Assembly: GCF_900019265.1 (NCBI RefSeq) | Contig: NZ_CYGX02000046.1 | Span: 12,423-66,067 of the forward strand | Reading direction: 5' to 3' | Source of the DNA: Paraburkholderia ribeironis | GTDB lineage: Bacteria > Pseudomonadota > Gammaproteobacteria > Burkholderiales > Burkholderiaceae | DNA: 53,645 nt | Shown: piece after piece, positions 16,392 to 24,925 of the stretch | How the letters are laid out: each line of letters opens with the position of its first letter | Position numbering within the stretch: the stretch's first letter is position 1 | Translations under genes and position numbers: made by a program | The notes under the pieces: generated by a model | Told to the model about the DNA's origin: nothing | What the model saw: only the letters and a program-made list of their open reading frames with translations | Databases searched by the model: none

Positions 16392-19226
16392 CTACCAATG
16401 CACGCCGGCGCCGATTGACGCGCCGAACTGGCCGCGTGAATCGGTGGCGCCTTGCACCTTGTAGACCCACTTGCCGGTATCGGATAACTGCGACACGCCG
16501 ATTGCCAAAGCCGACTGGCCGCCATACGTGCCGCCGGCCATCGCGACCATCCCACGACCCGGTAGAACCGCCTGCGGCAATCCCGCCATCGCCAACGCGG
16601 TGGCCGTGCCGCCGTATCCATCCCGGCGGGCCGAGCGGATCTGGTCGTCGGTATAGTGGTTCGCCTGACCGACCGCGCCGCCGATACTCTGCTGCAATTG
16701 ATCGACGTTGACCGCGTCGGTGCCTCGCACGCCGGCGGCAACGTTGGAGACCTGCCGCTCCTGACCGACGCTGCCCACCGATACCGTGTTCGGCCGGTCC
16801 GCGATCGAGCCTTGGCCCAATGCGACCGAATTGTCGGCGCTCGCGTTCGCTGCCGTGCCAAGCGCGATGGCGTTGTTGCCGCCGGCAATCGCATTCGCCC
16901 CGAAGGCCGCCGCGTTCGCGCCGGTGGCCTGCGCGTTCGCGCCCGCCGCGACCGCGTGTGGGCCTGACGACACGGCGCCTTCGGTAGCGTGATCGCCTTG
17001 CGCACTGAGGAACGTGTTGTCCGCGCTAACCGCATCGAGCACGGCATGGTTGACGGCGCCAGTGACGGCCGCGTTCAACTGACCGAGATTGACCGCATCA
17101 GAGGCGCTCACGCCGTCGGCGACGTTGTGAATGACGGTGCCGCTGCTTGCTGCGTCGCCAAGCGTGACGCTCGCGCGGTTGACACTGCCATCGGCGTTCA
17201 GGTCGTACATGAGCGCGCCGTCGAGCTTCGCGGCGGTGGCCGCGCCCTGTGCGTTCACCGCTTTCAACTGGGCGAGGTTGACCGCGTCGGTATCGGCGGT
17301 GCCCGCGGCGAGGTTCGTTAGCTGGCGTTCGTTGCCAGCGGAGCCGATCGAAACGGTGCCCGCGCGATCGGCGATCGAGCCTTGACCGAGTGCGACCGCG
17401 CCGACGGCAACGGCGCTCGCGTCATTGCCGAGCGCGACGGTGTTTGCGACCGAGGAATTCGCGTGGTAGCCGAGCGCGGTCGAGCCGTCGCCTGAAGCCG
17501 CGGAGAGCCCGCCGATGGCTGTGCTGAACTCGCCGCGCGCCAGCGAACCCATGCCAGCGGCGACGCCGGCCTCGCCAGAGGCGAGCGCCGCGCTGCCGAT
17601 AGCGACCGCGTCACTGCCAACAGCCAATGCGTTGTCGCTGCCATCGTTGAGGCCGTTGCCATTCGCGTTGAAGTAGCGCGATGCGTTTGCGCTCGCGGCC
17701 TGCAATTGGCTCAGGTTGACCGCGTCGGTCGGCTGGGTGCCGGCCGCGACGTTCGTGAGCTGGCGTTCCTGTCCAGCTGTGCCGAACGACACCGTGTTCG
17801 CGCGGTCAGCCACCGAGTTCTGGCCGAGCGCGACGGCGTTGTCAGCGCTGGCAGACCCCGCGTAGCCGAGCGCGACACTACCGTCGCCGGTCACCGCCGA
17901 ATACGCGCCGATCGCGGTCGCGTTCGCAGCGCTTGCTGAGGCCGATGTGCCGACTGAAGTGGCGTTCAGCGCGCCAGCCGCGGCACTTGCTCCGAGCGCC
18001 GTCGAGCCGGTTGCTCCGGCGACTGCGGCGGCACCGAGCGCGGCCGCATCGGTACCAGTCGCGCTCGCGCCGGCACCTGCCGCGAGCGCGTGCGTTCCGC
18101 TGGCGACGGCGTCGTCGGAGCTGTCGGCTGGACCATTGGCTTTGAAGTAATGCTGGGTACCGCTTTCGACAATCGCCTCGACCTTGCCGTCGAGCGCGCT
18201 CAACTGGCTGACGTTGACGGCATCGGTCGGCGCCGCGCCCGCGGCGACATTCGTCAGGCGGCGCTCGTTGTGCGGTGAGCCTAGCGAGACTTCGCCGGTC
18301 GGGTCGGGAGCCGCGATCAAGGTGAAGTCCGAATCCATCGGAGCAAAAGCGGGTTGAGTCAGATCCGCGGTGGTCGCGGAGTTCGCGCCCAACGCGACGC
18401 CATTGGCGGCACTGGCGTTGGCATGGTCGCCGATTGCCACGGCGCCGAGGCCCGCCGCCATGGCCCCGTAGCCGAACGCGCTCGCATTGGCGCCGCTCGC
18501 TTGCGCGAATGCGCCGACTGCGATCCCGCCCACGCCGCTGACGGCGGCCTGGTTGCCGATCGCAATGCTGTAGTCGGCCGCTGCCAGGGCCGACATGCCG
18601 CCAGCGAAGGCCGCACTGCCGCTGGTTTGCGCGTGGTAGCCGACTGCGGTGGACCCAAAGCCGCTAGCCGTTGCCAGTGCGCCGAAAGCGGACGACGCCG
18701 CGTCTGCCGCCGTCGTACCCGCACCTGACGCGATGGAATGGACGCCCTGTGCGTTGGCGTTCAAGCCTGCCGCGATAGCGCCCTCGCTCTGGGCGGTGGC
18801 GTTCACGCCTGCTGCGATCGCGCCGTTGCCCTGCGCGCTCGCGTTCGGGCCGACGGCGATCGCGCCGCTGCCCTGCGCGTTGGCTTGCGTGCCGAGCGCG
18901 ACCGAACTGTCGTCCAGCGCAGCCGCCTGCTCGCCAATCGCAATCGAATAGTCGCCGGATGCGCTCGCTGTCGTACCCAACTCGATGGGATCGAGGGCCG
19001 CCAGTGTGATAACTCCATTCGCGCCGACACCAGCCGGGGCCGGCGTGAGAAAGCCGGCGGCGTGGGCCGCTGGCGCTGCGGACGCGAACGCCGCCGCGGT
19101 CAGCACGCCCTGCACGATGGCCTTCTTTCGCGCCGCCGCACGGTTTTCCCTTAAGTTTGCCGGTCCGGATACGGCCAGCCACGCGTGCGCCGCTCCATAC
19201 CAGGCGACCGAAGTATTTTTATTCAT
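16392..19226 (-). CDS. trimeric autotransporter adhesin (YadA-like)
   Basis: This 944-aa surface protein is probably a homotrimer in the outer membrane. The N-terminus (MNKNTSVAWYGAAHAWLAVS, then a hydrophobic segment ending SAAPAAHA) is an extended signal region like the ESPR of type V secretion, though degenerate. Then follow YadA head repeats with AxAxG and SVALG patterns, interrupted by neck/stalk connectors at about 325, 490, 650 and 850 (ERRLTNVAAGAAPTDAVN, ERQLTNVAAGTQPTDAVN and similar). The last 75 residues form the membrane anchor (GGTATALAMAGLPQAVLPGR to FGASIGAGVHW). It lacks a long coiled-coil stalk. GGAGG lies ten bases before ATG 19226. Adhesion to surfaces or host cells is inferred from the family; the ligand is unknown. 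Confidence 0.93.
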   Translation of the reverse strand: MNKNTSVAWYGAAHAWLAVSGPANLRENRAAARKKAIVQGVLTAAAFASAAPAAHAAGFLTPAPAGVGANGVITLAALDPIELGTTASASGDYSIAIGEQAAALDDSSVALGTQANAQGSGAIAVGPNASAQGNGAIAAGVNATAQSEGAIAAGLNANAQGVHSIASGAGTTAADAASSAFGALATASGFGSTAVGYHAQTSGSAAFAGGMSALAAADYSIAIGNQAAVSGVGGIAVGAFAQASGANASAFGYGAMAAGLGAVAIGDHANASAANGVALGANSATTADLTQPAFAPMDSDFTLIAAPDPTGEVSLGSPHNERRLTNVAAGAAPTDAVNVSQLSALDGKVEAIVESGTQHYFKANGPADSSDDAVASGTHALAAGAGASATGTDAAALGAAAVAGATGSTALGASAAAGALNATSVGTSASASAANATAIGAYSAVTGDGSVALGYAGSASADNAVALGQNSVADRANTVSFGTAGQERQLTNVAAGTQPTDAVNLSQLQAASANASRYFNANGNGLNDGSDNALAVGSDAVAIGSAALASGEAGVAAGMGSLARGEFSTAIGGLSAASGDGSTALGYHANSSVANTVALGNDASAVAVGAVALGQGSIADRAGTVSIGSAGNERQLTNLAAGTADTDAVNLAQLKAVNAQGAATAAKLDGALMYDLNADGSVNRASVTLGDAASSGTVIHNVADGVSASDAVNLGQLNAAVTGAVNHAVLDAVSADNTFLSAQGDHATEGAVSSGPHAVAAGANAQATGANAAAFGANAIAGGNNAIALGTAANASADNSVALGQGSIADRPNTVSVGSVGQERQVSNVAAGVRGTDAVNVDQLQQSIGGAVGQANHYTDDQIRSARRDGYGGTATALAMAGLPQAVLPGRGMVAMAGGTYGGQSALAIGVSQLSDTGKWVYKVQGATDSRGQFGASIGAGVHW

Positions 19227-19821
19227 TGCGTTATTGCCTCCACTTTATTTGCGCGCGTGGACGATACGTGATTCAAGGTGGTTAGTCGGATTCCATCGCC
19301 CTGATAAACCGTAAAAACATGAAAGCCAATAGCTGGCGATTCCATCCGCACTCGCGCTTTCGTGTCTCTTGCACGTCCGGAACACCCGCGTCACGCCATC
19401 GATCCACAGAAACGAGTGTCAGGGTGATGAGGGTTGGATTATCGAGTCCGTCAGCGTCGCGCGGATATCAGCGAACTCTTAAATGAATAAAGATGATGGG
19501 TTATCTGAATTAATAAGTAGGGAATTCTCAGAGTGATATATAAATTACAGGGCGGTCTGATCCACTCCTAAAAGTATTTGTCGAGATTTGCGAGTATTTA
19601 AATGTTTGGCCGAATGGGATAGGGGCGCGCATGACGAGAGTGATGCGCACATTGTTTCCTCGGCCAGATAAGCGTCGATTGCCGTGTCTGAACCGTCGTC
19701 CCCGGAACGCGGCTGAATTTAATCGTGCCTTTCATTTCCAACGCACCGTGCACCGACCTACGTCAACCTCTGGCGCTGGCAAACGTTCTACAATGACGGT
19801 CGTTCTCCGAAGCGAGTTTTC
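19227..19821. other. AT-rich upstream region of the adhesin gene
   Basis: This 595-base gap lies between the divergent adhesin and beta-propeller genes. Bases 19470-19620 are clearly AT-rich (for example ATATATAAATTA and TATTTAAATG), unlike the rest of the window. Such tracts before adhesin genes often bind H-NS-type silencers, but that is inference. No convincing gene is seen; a 72-codon ORF at 19631-19849 overlaps the next gene start and has no family features. Confidence 0.5.
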
Positions 19822-20841
19822 ATGCGTAAATATTTTCTTCCCGGCTTGACTGCCACGTTCGCCGCAAGCGCGGCGCTGGTTGCCGCCGCAGGCGTTTTTT
19901 CTCCCGCGGCTCACGCCAATGACGTGATCGTGCTCAATTCCGGCGAAGCCACGCTGAGCCTGATCGACGAGACCAGCCGCCAGGTCGTCGCCACGGTGCC
20001 GACGGGCAAGGAACCGCATCACCTGATGGCCACGCCGGACAATTCGTCATTGATCGTCGCCAATTCGGTGTCGAACAATCTGATGTTCGTCGATCCGAAG
20101 TCCGGCCAGGTGCAGCGTTGGGTCGAGAACATCGAGGACCCGTATCAGATCGGCTTCTCGCCTGACCGCAAGTGGCTCGTTACCACCGGCCTGCGTCTGG
20201 ACCGCCTCGACATTTATCACTACGACGGCCAGAAGAACCAGATGTCGCTCGCCTCGCGCCTGCCGCTCGCGGTGATGCCGAGCCACATGGCGTTCACGAA
20301 CGACAGCAAGACGGTGTTCGTCACGCTGCAGGTCTCCGGCGAACTCGCCGCGATCGATCTCGCCACGCAAACCGTGAAGTGGAAGATGAAGGTCGGCAAG
20401 GTGCCGGCCGGCCTGTGGATGACGCCGGGTGAGAAATATCTGCTGGTCGGCATGACCGGCGCGGACTACGTCGCGGTGGTCGACTGGCACAACCAGAAGA
20501 TCGTCAAGACCATCCAGACGGGCAACGGCGCGCACAACTTCCGTTCGCTCGCGGACGGCAAGCACGTCGCGGTATCAAACCGCGTCGCAAGCACCATCAG
20601 CATCATCGACGAAGACACGCTCACCAACGTCGGCGACATCACCGGTTTGATGCCCGGACCGGACGACATGGAACTTTCCGCCGACAAACGCTATCTGTGG
20701 GTGACGTTCCGCTTCGCGAAGCACATCGGCATCATCGACCTGAACACGCGCAAGCTGATCCAGACCATTGCCGTCGGCCGATCGCCGCACGGCATCTATT
20801 TCTTCGATCGCGCGCCGGTGACGGCGCCGAACGGCGCTTAG
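19822..20841 (+). CDS. exported YncE-type beta-propeller protein (YVTN repeats)
   Basis: This 339-aa protein starts with a cleavable signal peptide (MRKYFLPGLTATFAASAA to PAAHA), so it acts in the periplasm or outside. The mature part is a chain of YVTN-type beta-propeller blades: NSGEATLSLIDETSRQVVAT, GKEPHHLMATPDNSSLIVAN, MPSHMAFTNDSKTVFVT, KVPAGLWMTPGEKYLLVG, GPDDMELSADKRYLWVTF and GRSPHGIYFF. Family members bind ligands, DNA or partner proteins; no catalytic residue is evident. A sterol-desaturase family gene follows after 59 bases in the same direction, and the two are probably co-transcribed. Confidence 0.85.
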   Translation: MRKYFLPGLTATFAASAALVAAAGVFSPAAHANDVIVLNSGEATLSLIDETSRQVVATVPTGKEPHHLMATPDNSSLIVANSVSNNLMFVDPKSGQVQRWVENIEDPYQIGFSPDRKWLVTTGLRLDRLDIYHYDGQKNQMSLASRLPLAVMPSHMAFTNDSKTVFVTLQVSGELAAIDLATQTVKWKMKVGKVPAGLWMTPGEKYLLVGMTGADYVAVVDWHNQKIVKTIQTGNGAHNFRSLADGKHVAVSNRVASTISIIDEDTLTNVGDITGLMPGPDDMELSADKRYLWVTFRFAKHIGIIDLNTRKLIQTIAVGRSPHGIYFFDRAPVTAPNGA

Positions 20842-20900
20842 TGCTGTTCGGATGCCGCATCGAGCCGAGCCATCACGGATGAAGTAACCAGGCGAGCACC

Positions 20901-21908
20901 ATGTTCCATCTGATTTTCTCTTCGCTCGACAACTTCGTTTCAGCCGTGCAGACGCTGCTGTACGTCGACGTGGTGCAGCCGCTGCTGTTTCGCTTCAACC
21001 TGATGGACTACGACGAAGACACCTACAACAGCCTGTACTGGGTGATCGTGGGTGTGCTCGAAGTGCTGGCGATGTACGCGATCCTGCGCCCGCTCGAGGC
21101 GCTGCGTCCGGTGGAACGGTGGGAGAACCGCAAGGCGGTGCGCGTCGACGTGCTGTACACGTGGATCGTCAAGCTCGGCATTCTCAACCTGTTCTTTTTC
21201 TTCGCGTTGCAGCCGTTTTTCGACAACGTGCAGGCCTGGCTGCGGCTGCACAACATCGCGAATATCGACTTCGACAATCTGTGGCCCGGCGTGACCACGC
21301 AGCCGCTCGTCACGTTCGTGATGTATCTGCTGGTGCTCGATTTCGCCGGTTACTGGTATCACCGCTGGGAACACCGGTTCGGCGTGTGGTGGGAATTGCA
21401 CGCGGTGCATCACAGCCAGCGGCAGATGTCGCTGTGGTCCGACGACCGCAACCATCTGCTCGACAATCTGCTGCAGGCGTCGTTCTTCGCAGCGATCGCG
21501 CTGGTGATCGGCGTGCCGCCGTCGCAGTTCGTCGTGCTGGTTGCCATCACGAACCTCGCGCAGAGCGTGCAGCACGCGAACATCCGGCTGTACTTCGGCT
21601 GGCTCGGCGAGCGGCTGCTCGTCAGCCCGACCTTCCATCGCCGTCACCATGCAATCGGCTACGGCCACGAAGGGCTGAAGTACGGTTGCAACTTCGGCGT
21701 GCTTTTCCCGTGGTGGGACATGCTGTTTCGCAGCGTGTCCTGGAGCCGCGACATGGAACCGACCGGTATCAGCGATCAGCTCGAAGGCCGTCGCTATGGC
21801 GACGGATTCTGGGCGCAGCACTGGCTCGCGTTCGTGCGCATCGCCGCGCGCCTGGCGCCGAAGCGCGCAGCCGGTCCCGGCGAAAGCAACGACGCCGCGG
21901 CCGTTTGA
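20901..21908 (+). CDS. sterol desaturase / fatty acid hydroxylase family membrane protein
   Basis: This 335-aa integral membrane di-iron enzyme has three N-terminal membrane segments followed by the His-box domain. The iron-binding clusters are present and in order: HRWEHR, HAVHHS and HRRHHAIG. Such enzymes hydroxylate or desaturate lipids, carotenoids or hopanoid-like substrates using oxygen. The substrate cannot be named; bacterial members act on ornithine lipids, fatty acids and sterol-like compounds. It follows the periplasmic beta-propeller gene by 59 bases. The EI24-like gene begins 156 bases further on. Confidence 0.9.
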   Translation: MFHLIFSSLDNFVSAVQTLLYVDVVQPLLFRFNLMDYDEDTYNSLYWVIVGVLEVLAMYAILRPLEALRPVERWENRKAVRVDVLYTWIVKLGILNLFFFFALQPFFDNVQAWLRLHNIANIDFDNLWPGVTTQPLVTFVMYLLVLDFAGYWYHRWEHRFGVWWELHAVHHSQRQMSLWSDDRNHLLDNLLQASFFAAIALVIGVPPSQFVVLVAITNLAQSVQHANIRLYFGWLGERLLVSPTFHRRHHAIGYGHEGLKYGCNFGVLFPWWDMLFRSVSWSRDMEPTGISDQLEGRRYGDGFWAQHWLAFVRIAARLAPKRAAGPGESNDAAAV

Positions 21909-22064
21909 GCCTCTTTCCTCCCACGCCGCCGGTTTGCCCGGCGGCGCGTCACGTGGTTTATCCTGTTCACACTTGCGCGCGTGTTCCCGGCTTTCCCGGT
22001 ATTGCGGCCGGTTCGCCGCGCGCTTTCCTTCCTTCCATCGTTTCGTTCACCGGCACTGGCTCGC

Positions 22065-22898
22065 ATGAATGATCTGTTGCGCTCGTTCGGACGCGCGCTC
22101 GCAAGCGCGCTCCACCCGCGCATGCTCTGGCTGACCTTCATGCCGTTTTGCGCGGCTGCGGTCGGGTGGGGCGTGATGCTGTGGTTTTTCTGGCAGACCC
22201 TGATCGGCATGACTCGCGAATGGCTCGAAAGCTGGTCGTTTACGGTCACGCTTTACCATCTGTTTGACTGGCTGGGTTTTTCGGCGCTGCATGCGGCGAT
22301 CGCGCCGTTTATCGTGATTGCGATGGCGATCCCGCTGATCGTCGTCACGGTGTTGCTGCTGATCGCCTCGCTGTCGATGCCGTCCGTGATCCGCTTCCTG
22401 TCGACGCGGCACTTCCCTGGCCTCGAAATGCGGCGCGGTGGAACGTGGTACGGTAGTCTTGGCCAGGCGCTATGGACCACGCTGCTGTGTCTCGTCTTGC
22501 TGATCGTCACCTTGCCGCTCTGGCTGGTGCCGCCGTTCTTCGCGCTGATTCCGCCGCTGCTGTGGGGCTGGCTCACCTATCGCGTGATGAGCTACGACGC
22601 CCTCGCGCTGCATGCGACACGCGACGAGCGGCGCGTGCTGGTGCGCCGTTTCCGGCTGCCGTTGCTGTTGATCGGGATTGCGAGCGGCTTGCTGGGTTCG
22701 CTGCCTACGCTGCTGTGGGCGTCGTCGGTCTGGCTGATCGTGCTGTTCCCGGTGATCACGGCGGTGACCATCTGGATCTACGCGTTCATTCTCGTGTTTT
22801 CGGCGCTGTGGTTTGGCTACTACTGTTTGCGTGCGCTGCAACGCATGCGCGCGGAAGCGCCCGGCGGCGTGCATCACGCGGCGCCGGTTCCCTACTGA
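22065..22898 (+). CDS. EI24/CysZ-like membrane protein
   Basis: This 277-aa protein has about five to six long hydrophobic segments, and its N-terminus (MNDLLRSFGRALASALHPRM) is typical of the EI24 (CysZ-like) family. Enterobacterial CysZ takes part in sulfate uptake; many proteobacterial relatives are annotated only as EI24-domain proteins. No cys genes lie nearby, so sulfate transport is not supported by context. ATG 22065 is preferred over an upstream in-frame start because it matches the family N-terminus. The next gene starts 19 bases after its stop. Confidence 0.85.
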   Translation: MNDLLRSFGRALASALHPRMLWLTFMPFCAAAVGWGVMLWFFWQTLIGMTREWLESWSFTVTLYHLFDWLGFSALHAAIAPFIVIAMAIPLIVVTVLLLIASLSMPSVIRFLSTRHFPGLEMRRGGTWYGSLGQALWTTLLCLVLLIVTLPLWLVPPFFALIPPLLWGWLTYRVMSYDALALHATRDERRVLVRRFRLPLLLIGIASGLLGSLPTLLWASSVWLIVLFPVITAVTIWIYAFILVFSALWFGYYCLRALQRMRAEAPGGVHHAAPVPY

Positions 22899-22917
22899 TC
22901 AAACGAAAGAGGCCGCA

Positions 22918-23751
22918 ATGGCATTTGGCGTCATTATCATCGGCGACGAAATCCTGTCGGGCAGGCGAGTCGACAAGCATCTGCCGAAGGTCATCGAATT
23001 GCTGCGCGCGCGTGGGCTGTCGCTCGGCTGGGCGGAGTACATCGGCGACGATCCGGAGCGCATCACGGCGACGCTGCGGCGCACGTTCATGTCGGGCGAC
23101 ATCGTCTTTTCAACCGGCGGCATCGGCGCGACACCGGACGACCACACGCGCCAATGCGCGGCGGCTGCGCTCGGTGTGTCGCTCGAACTGCATCCGGAGG
23201 CCGCGAAGCTGATCCAGGAACGCATCCGCGAGACGTATCCGGGGAACGCGGCGGCGCCGCTCGATCTCGACTCGCCGGAAAACCGCCACCGTTTGAACAT
23301 GGGCACGTACCCGCAAGGCGCGTCGATCATTCCGAACGGCTACAACAAGATTCCCGGATTCTCGATCCGGCATCACCATTTCGTGCCGGGGTTCCCGGTG
23401 ATGGCGTGGCCGATGATCGAATGGGTGCTGGATTCGCAGTACGTGCATCTGCATCATGCGATGCCGCATGCGGAGAAATCATTGCTGGTGTTTGAATTGC
23501 CGGAATCGCGCGTAACGCCGCTGATGGAAAAAATCGAACGCGATTTTCCGGGCGTGCGGGTCTTCAGTCTGCCGAGTGTCGGCGATGCGGAGCGCGGCGG
23601 CGTGTATGCGCGGCATCACATCGATCTCGGCGTGAAGGGCGAGCCGGAAGCGGTGGCGGCTGCGTTCGTCAAGCTGCGCGAAGGTGTGCATCTATTGGGC
23701 GGCGATATCGTCGAGCCCGAGCCGATCGCGACGGCGAAGCCGCGCAACTGA
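22918..23751 (+). CDS. CinA N-terminal-like (MoaB/MogA fold) protein
   Basis: This 277-aa protein has the molybdopterin-binding fold of the CinA N-terminal domain: MAFGVIIIGDEILSGRRVDK, IGDDPERITATLRR and VFSTGGIGATPDDHTRQ. It lacks the C-terminal nicotinamide-nucleotide amidase domain of full-length CinA (about 400 aa or more). In place of that, a second half of about 130 residues (from NKIPGFSIRHHHFVPGFPVM onward) resembles the middle domain of CinA. Known relatives include ADP-ribose pyrophosphatases; activity here is untested. GAAAGAGG precedes ATG 22918. It is probably in an operon with the EI24-like gene. Confidence 0.85.
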   Translation: MAFGVIIIGDEILSGRRVDKHLPKVIELLRARGLSLGWAEYIGDDPERITATLRRTFMSGDIVFSTGGIGATPDDHTRQCAAAALGVSLELHPEAAKLIQERIRETYPGNAAAPLDLDSPENRHRLNMGTYPQGASIIPNGYNKIPGFSIRHHHFVPGFPVMAWPMIEWVLDSQYVHLHHAMPHAEKSLLVFELPESRVTPLMEKIERDFPGVRVFSLPSVGDAERGGVYARHHIDLGVKGEPEAVAAAFVKLREGVHLLGGDIVEPEPIATAKPRN

Positions 23752-23930
23752 CGGGGCGCGGCGCTGACGGGACGCGGCGCTCGCTCATCATCGGCCTGTC
23801 ACATCTGGCGCCGACGATGGGCCTGTGATCGCGCGGGAGGCCTGAAGGTGCGGCGTCCACGCACGTAGGGACGAGCGGGGCACACAGAAAAGCAGCCGGG
23901 ACGGCGGCAAGCGCAGCCGCCCGCAGCCGT

Positions 23931-24000
23931 CATCAGGCATCAGGCATCAGGCATCAGGCATCAGGCATCAGGCATCAGGCATCAGGCATCAGGCATCAGG
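23931..24000. repeat. heptanucleotide tandem repeat, ten copies
   Basis: There are ten perfect head-to-tail copies of CATCAGG, in the gap between the convergent CinA-like and rhodanese genes. A 16-base direct repeat (GACGGGRCGCGGCGCT, two copies) lies at 23750-23781. No gene or clear terminator is seen in the gap 23752-24027. Confidence 0.95.
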
Positions 24001-24027
24001 CCGCGCTCAGGCAGTCACCCGCTTGGT

Positions 24028-24492
24028 TCACGCGCCGATCCACGGCAATCCGCGAAAGCACCAGCCCGATACCGTCTTACGATGTCCCTGGCCGTCCTTG
24101 TCGCCTTCGAAGCCTTCCAGCAGGTCGTACGCCTTGTCGAAGCCGGCCTGGGTGGCGGCGATCGCGGCGAGTTTGGAGCGTGCGGCGCTGCGGCACAGAA
24201 ACAGTACCGGCGTATCGGGCGACGCCACCTGACTCAGTTGCTGCAAGAACTCCTGATTCGGCACTGCGCCCGGATAGCGCGCCCATTCGACGTGCGCGTA
24301 TTGCCCATCGCCCACGACCGGCCGGCCGACCCAATCGAGTTCGGCACGGGTGCGCACGTCGACCAGACGCGTGCGCGGATCGAGTTGTAGCAGTTCGAAG
24401 GCCTCGGCGGGCGATACCGCGCCCGCGTAGGGCAGTTGATTCTCGGTGCGGCGTGCTTCCGCCTTGGCATACAGCTGTTCGAGCGTGCTCAT
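24028..24492 (-). CDS. rhodanese-like domain protein
   Basis: This 154-aa single-domain protein has the rhodanese signature. Conserved strands include TRLVDVRTRAELDWVGRP and the active-site loop FLCRSAARSKLAA, whose Cys would carry persulfide sulfur, followed by AYDLLEGFEGD. It probably moves sulfane sulfur between cytoplasmic acceptors, or reduces arsenate or phosphate groups as some relatives do. AGGAG nine bases before ATG 24492 supports this start over an upstream one at 24516. It is transcribed away from the glnA control region. Confidence 0.9.
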   Translation of the reverse strand: MSTLEQLYAKAEARRTENQLPYAGAVSPAEAFELLQLDPRTRLVDVRTRAELDWVGRPVVGDGQYAHVEWARYPGAVPNQEFLQQLSQVASPDTPVLFLCRSAARSKLAAIAATQAGFDKAYDLLEGFEGDKDGQGHRKTVSGWCFRGLPWIGA

Positions 24493-24593
24493 GAGGCTCA
24501 CTCTCCTTGGGATCAAAAGATTATTCTAGCGCTTGGCGCACGCCGCGCACACGTGACCTCCCGGCCGGCCCGTTGCCCGCGTTGCAGTCCGAA

Positions 24594-24610
24594 TGCGCCA
24601 ATGCGGTGCA
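24594..24610. promoter_or_regulatory. NtrC-like binding site 1 upstream of glnA
   Basis: TGCGCCAATGCGGTGCA matches the NtrC consensus TGCACCA-N3-TGGTGCA at 12 of 14 positions. It lies about 185 bases before the -24 element of the glnA sigma-54 promoter, at an enhancer distance. Confidence 0.7.
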
Positions 24611-24663
24611 TTCGGAGCCGCACGCACCAGAATGAGGATTGTCGAGGCCTTCAGTCCGATGAA

Positions 24664-24680
24664 TGCGCGAATATGGTGCG
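24664..24680. promoter_or_regulatory. NtrC-like binding site 2 upstream of glnA
   Basis: TGCGCGAATATGGTGCG matches the NtrC consensus at 11 of 14 positions. It is 70 bases downstream of site 1, about seven helical turns, and so on the same face of the DNA. Confidence 0.65.
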
Positions 24681-24757
24681 TAAAGCCGCCCGCGGATTTG
24701 AGCGTGGCCCACCAAACGGTGCGCTGATTCCCCGCAAACGCGCGCACAGCATGGTTT

Positions 24758-24774
24758 TGCGCCGGCTTGGCGCA
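24758..24774. promoter_or_regulatory. NtrC-like site 3 next to the -24 element
   Basis: TGCGCCGGCTTGGCGCA matches 11 of 14 NtrC consensus positions and ends five bases before the -24 element. At this distance it may act as a governor site limiting expression at high NtrC-phosphate. Confidence 0.5.
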
Positions 24775-24778
24775 TACG

Positions 24779-24794
24779 TGGCACGGAAGCTGCT
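24779..24794 (+). promoter_or_regulatory. sigma-54 promoter of glnA
   Basis: TGGCACGGAAGCTGCT fits the -24/-12 consensus TGGCACG-N4-TTGCW with one mismatch. It lies 131 bases before the glnA ATG and downstream of three NtrC-like sites. Confidence 0.8.
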
Positions 24795-24925
24795 TTATTG
24801 GTATCGATCGACTCACCGGCAAATTTATGTTCCTTCCCGATAATTGAGGGTGGACGCGCCGGGACGGGTCAGCTAGATTGGGCGGCGGCTGAAATCCGCC
24901 GAATTCGTTAATCAGGAGATAGGTT

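Noticed and set aside
19631..19849. 72-codon ORF before the beta-propeller gene
   Set aside because: It overlaps the start of a well-supported gene, has no ribosome site and no recognisable protein features.
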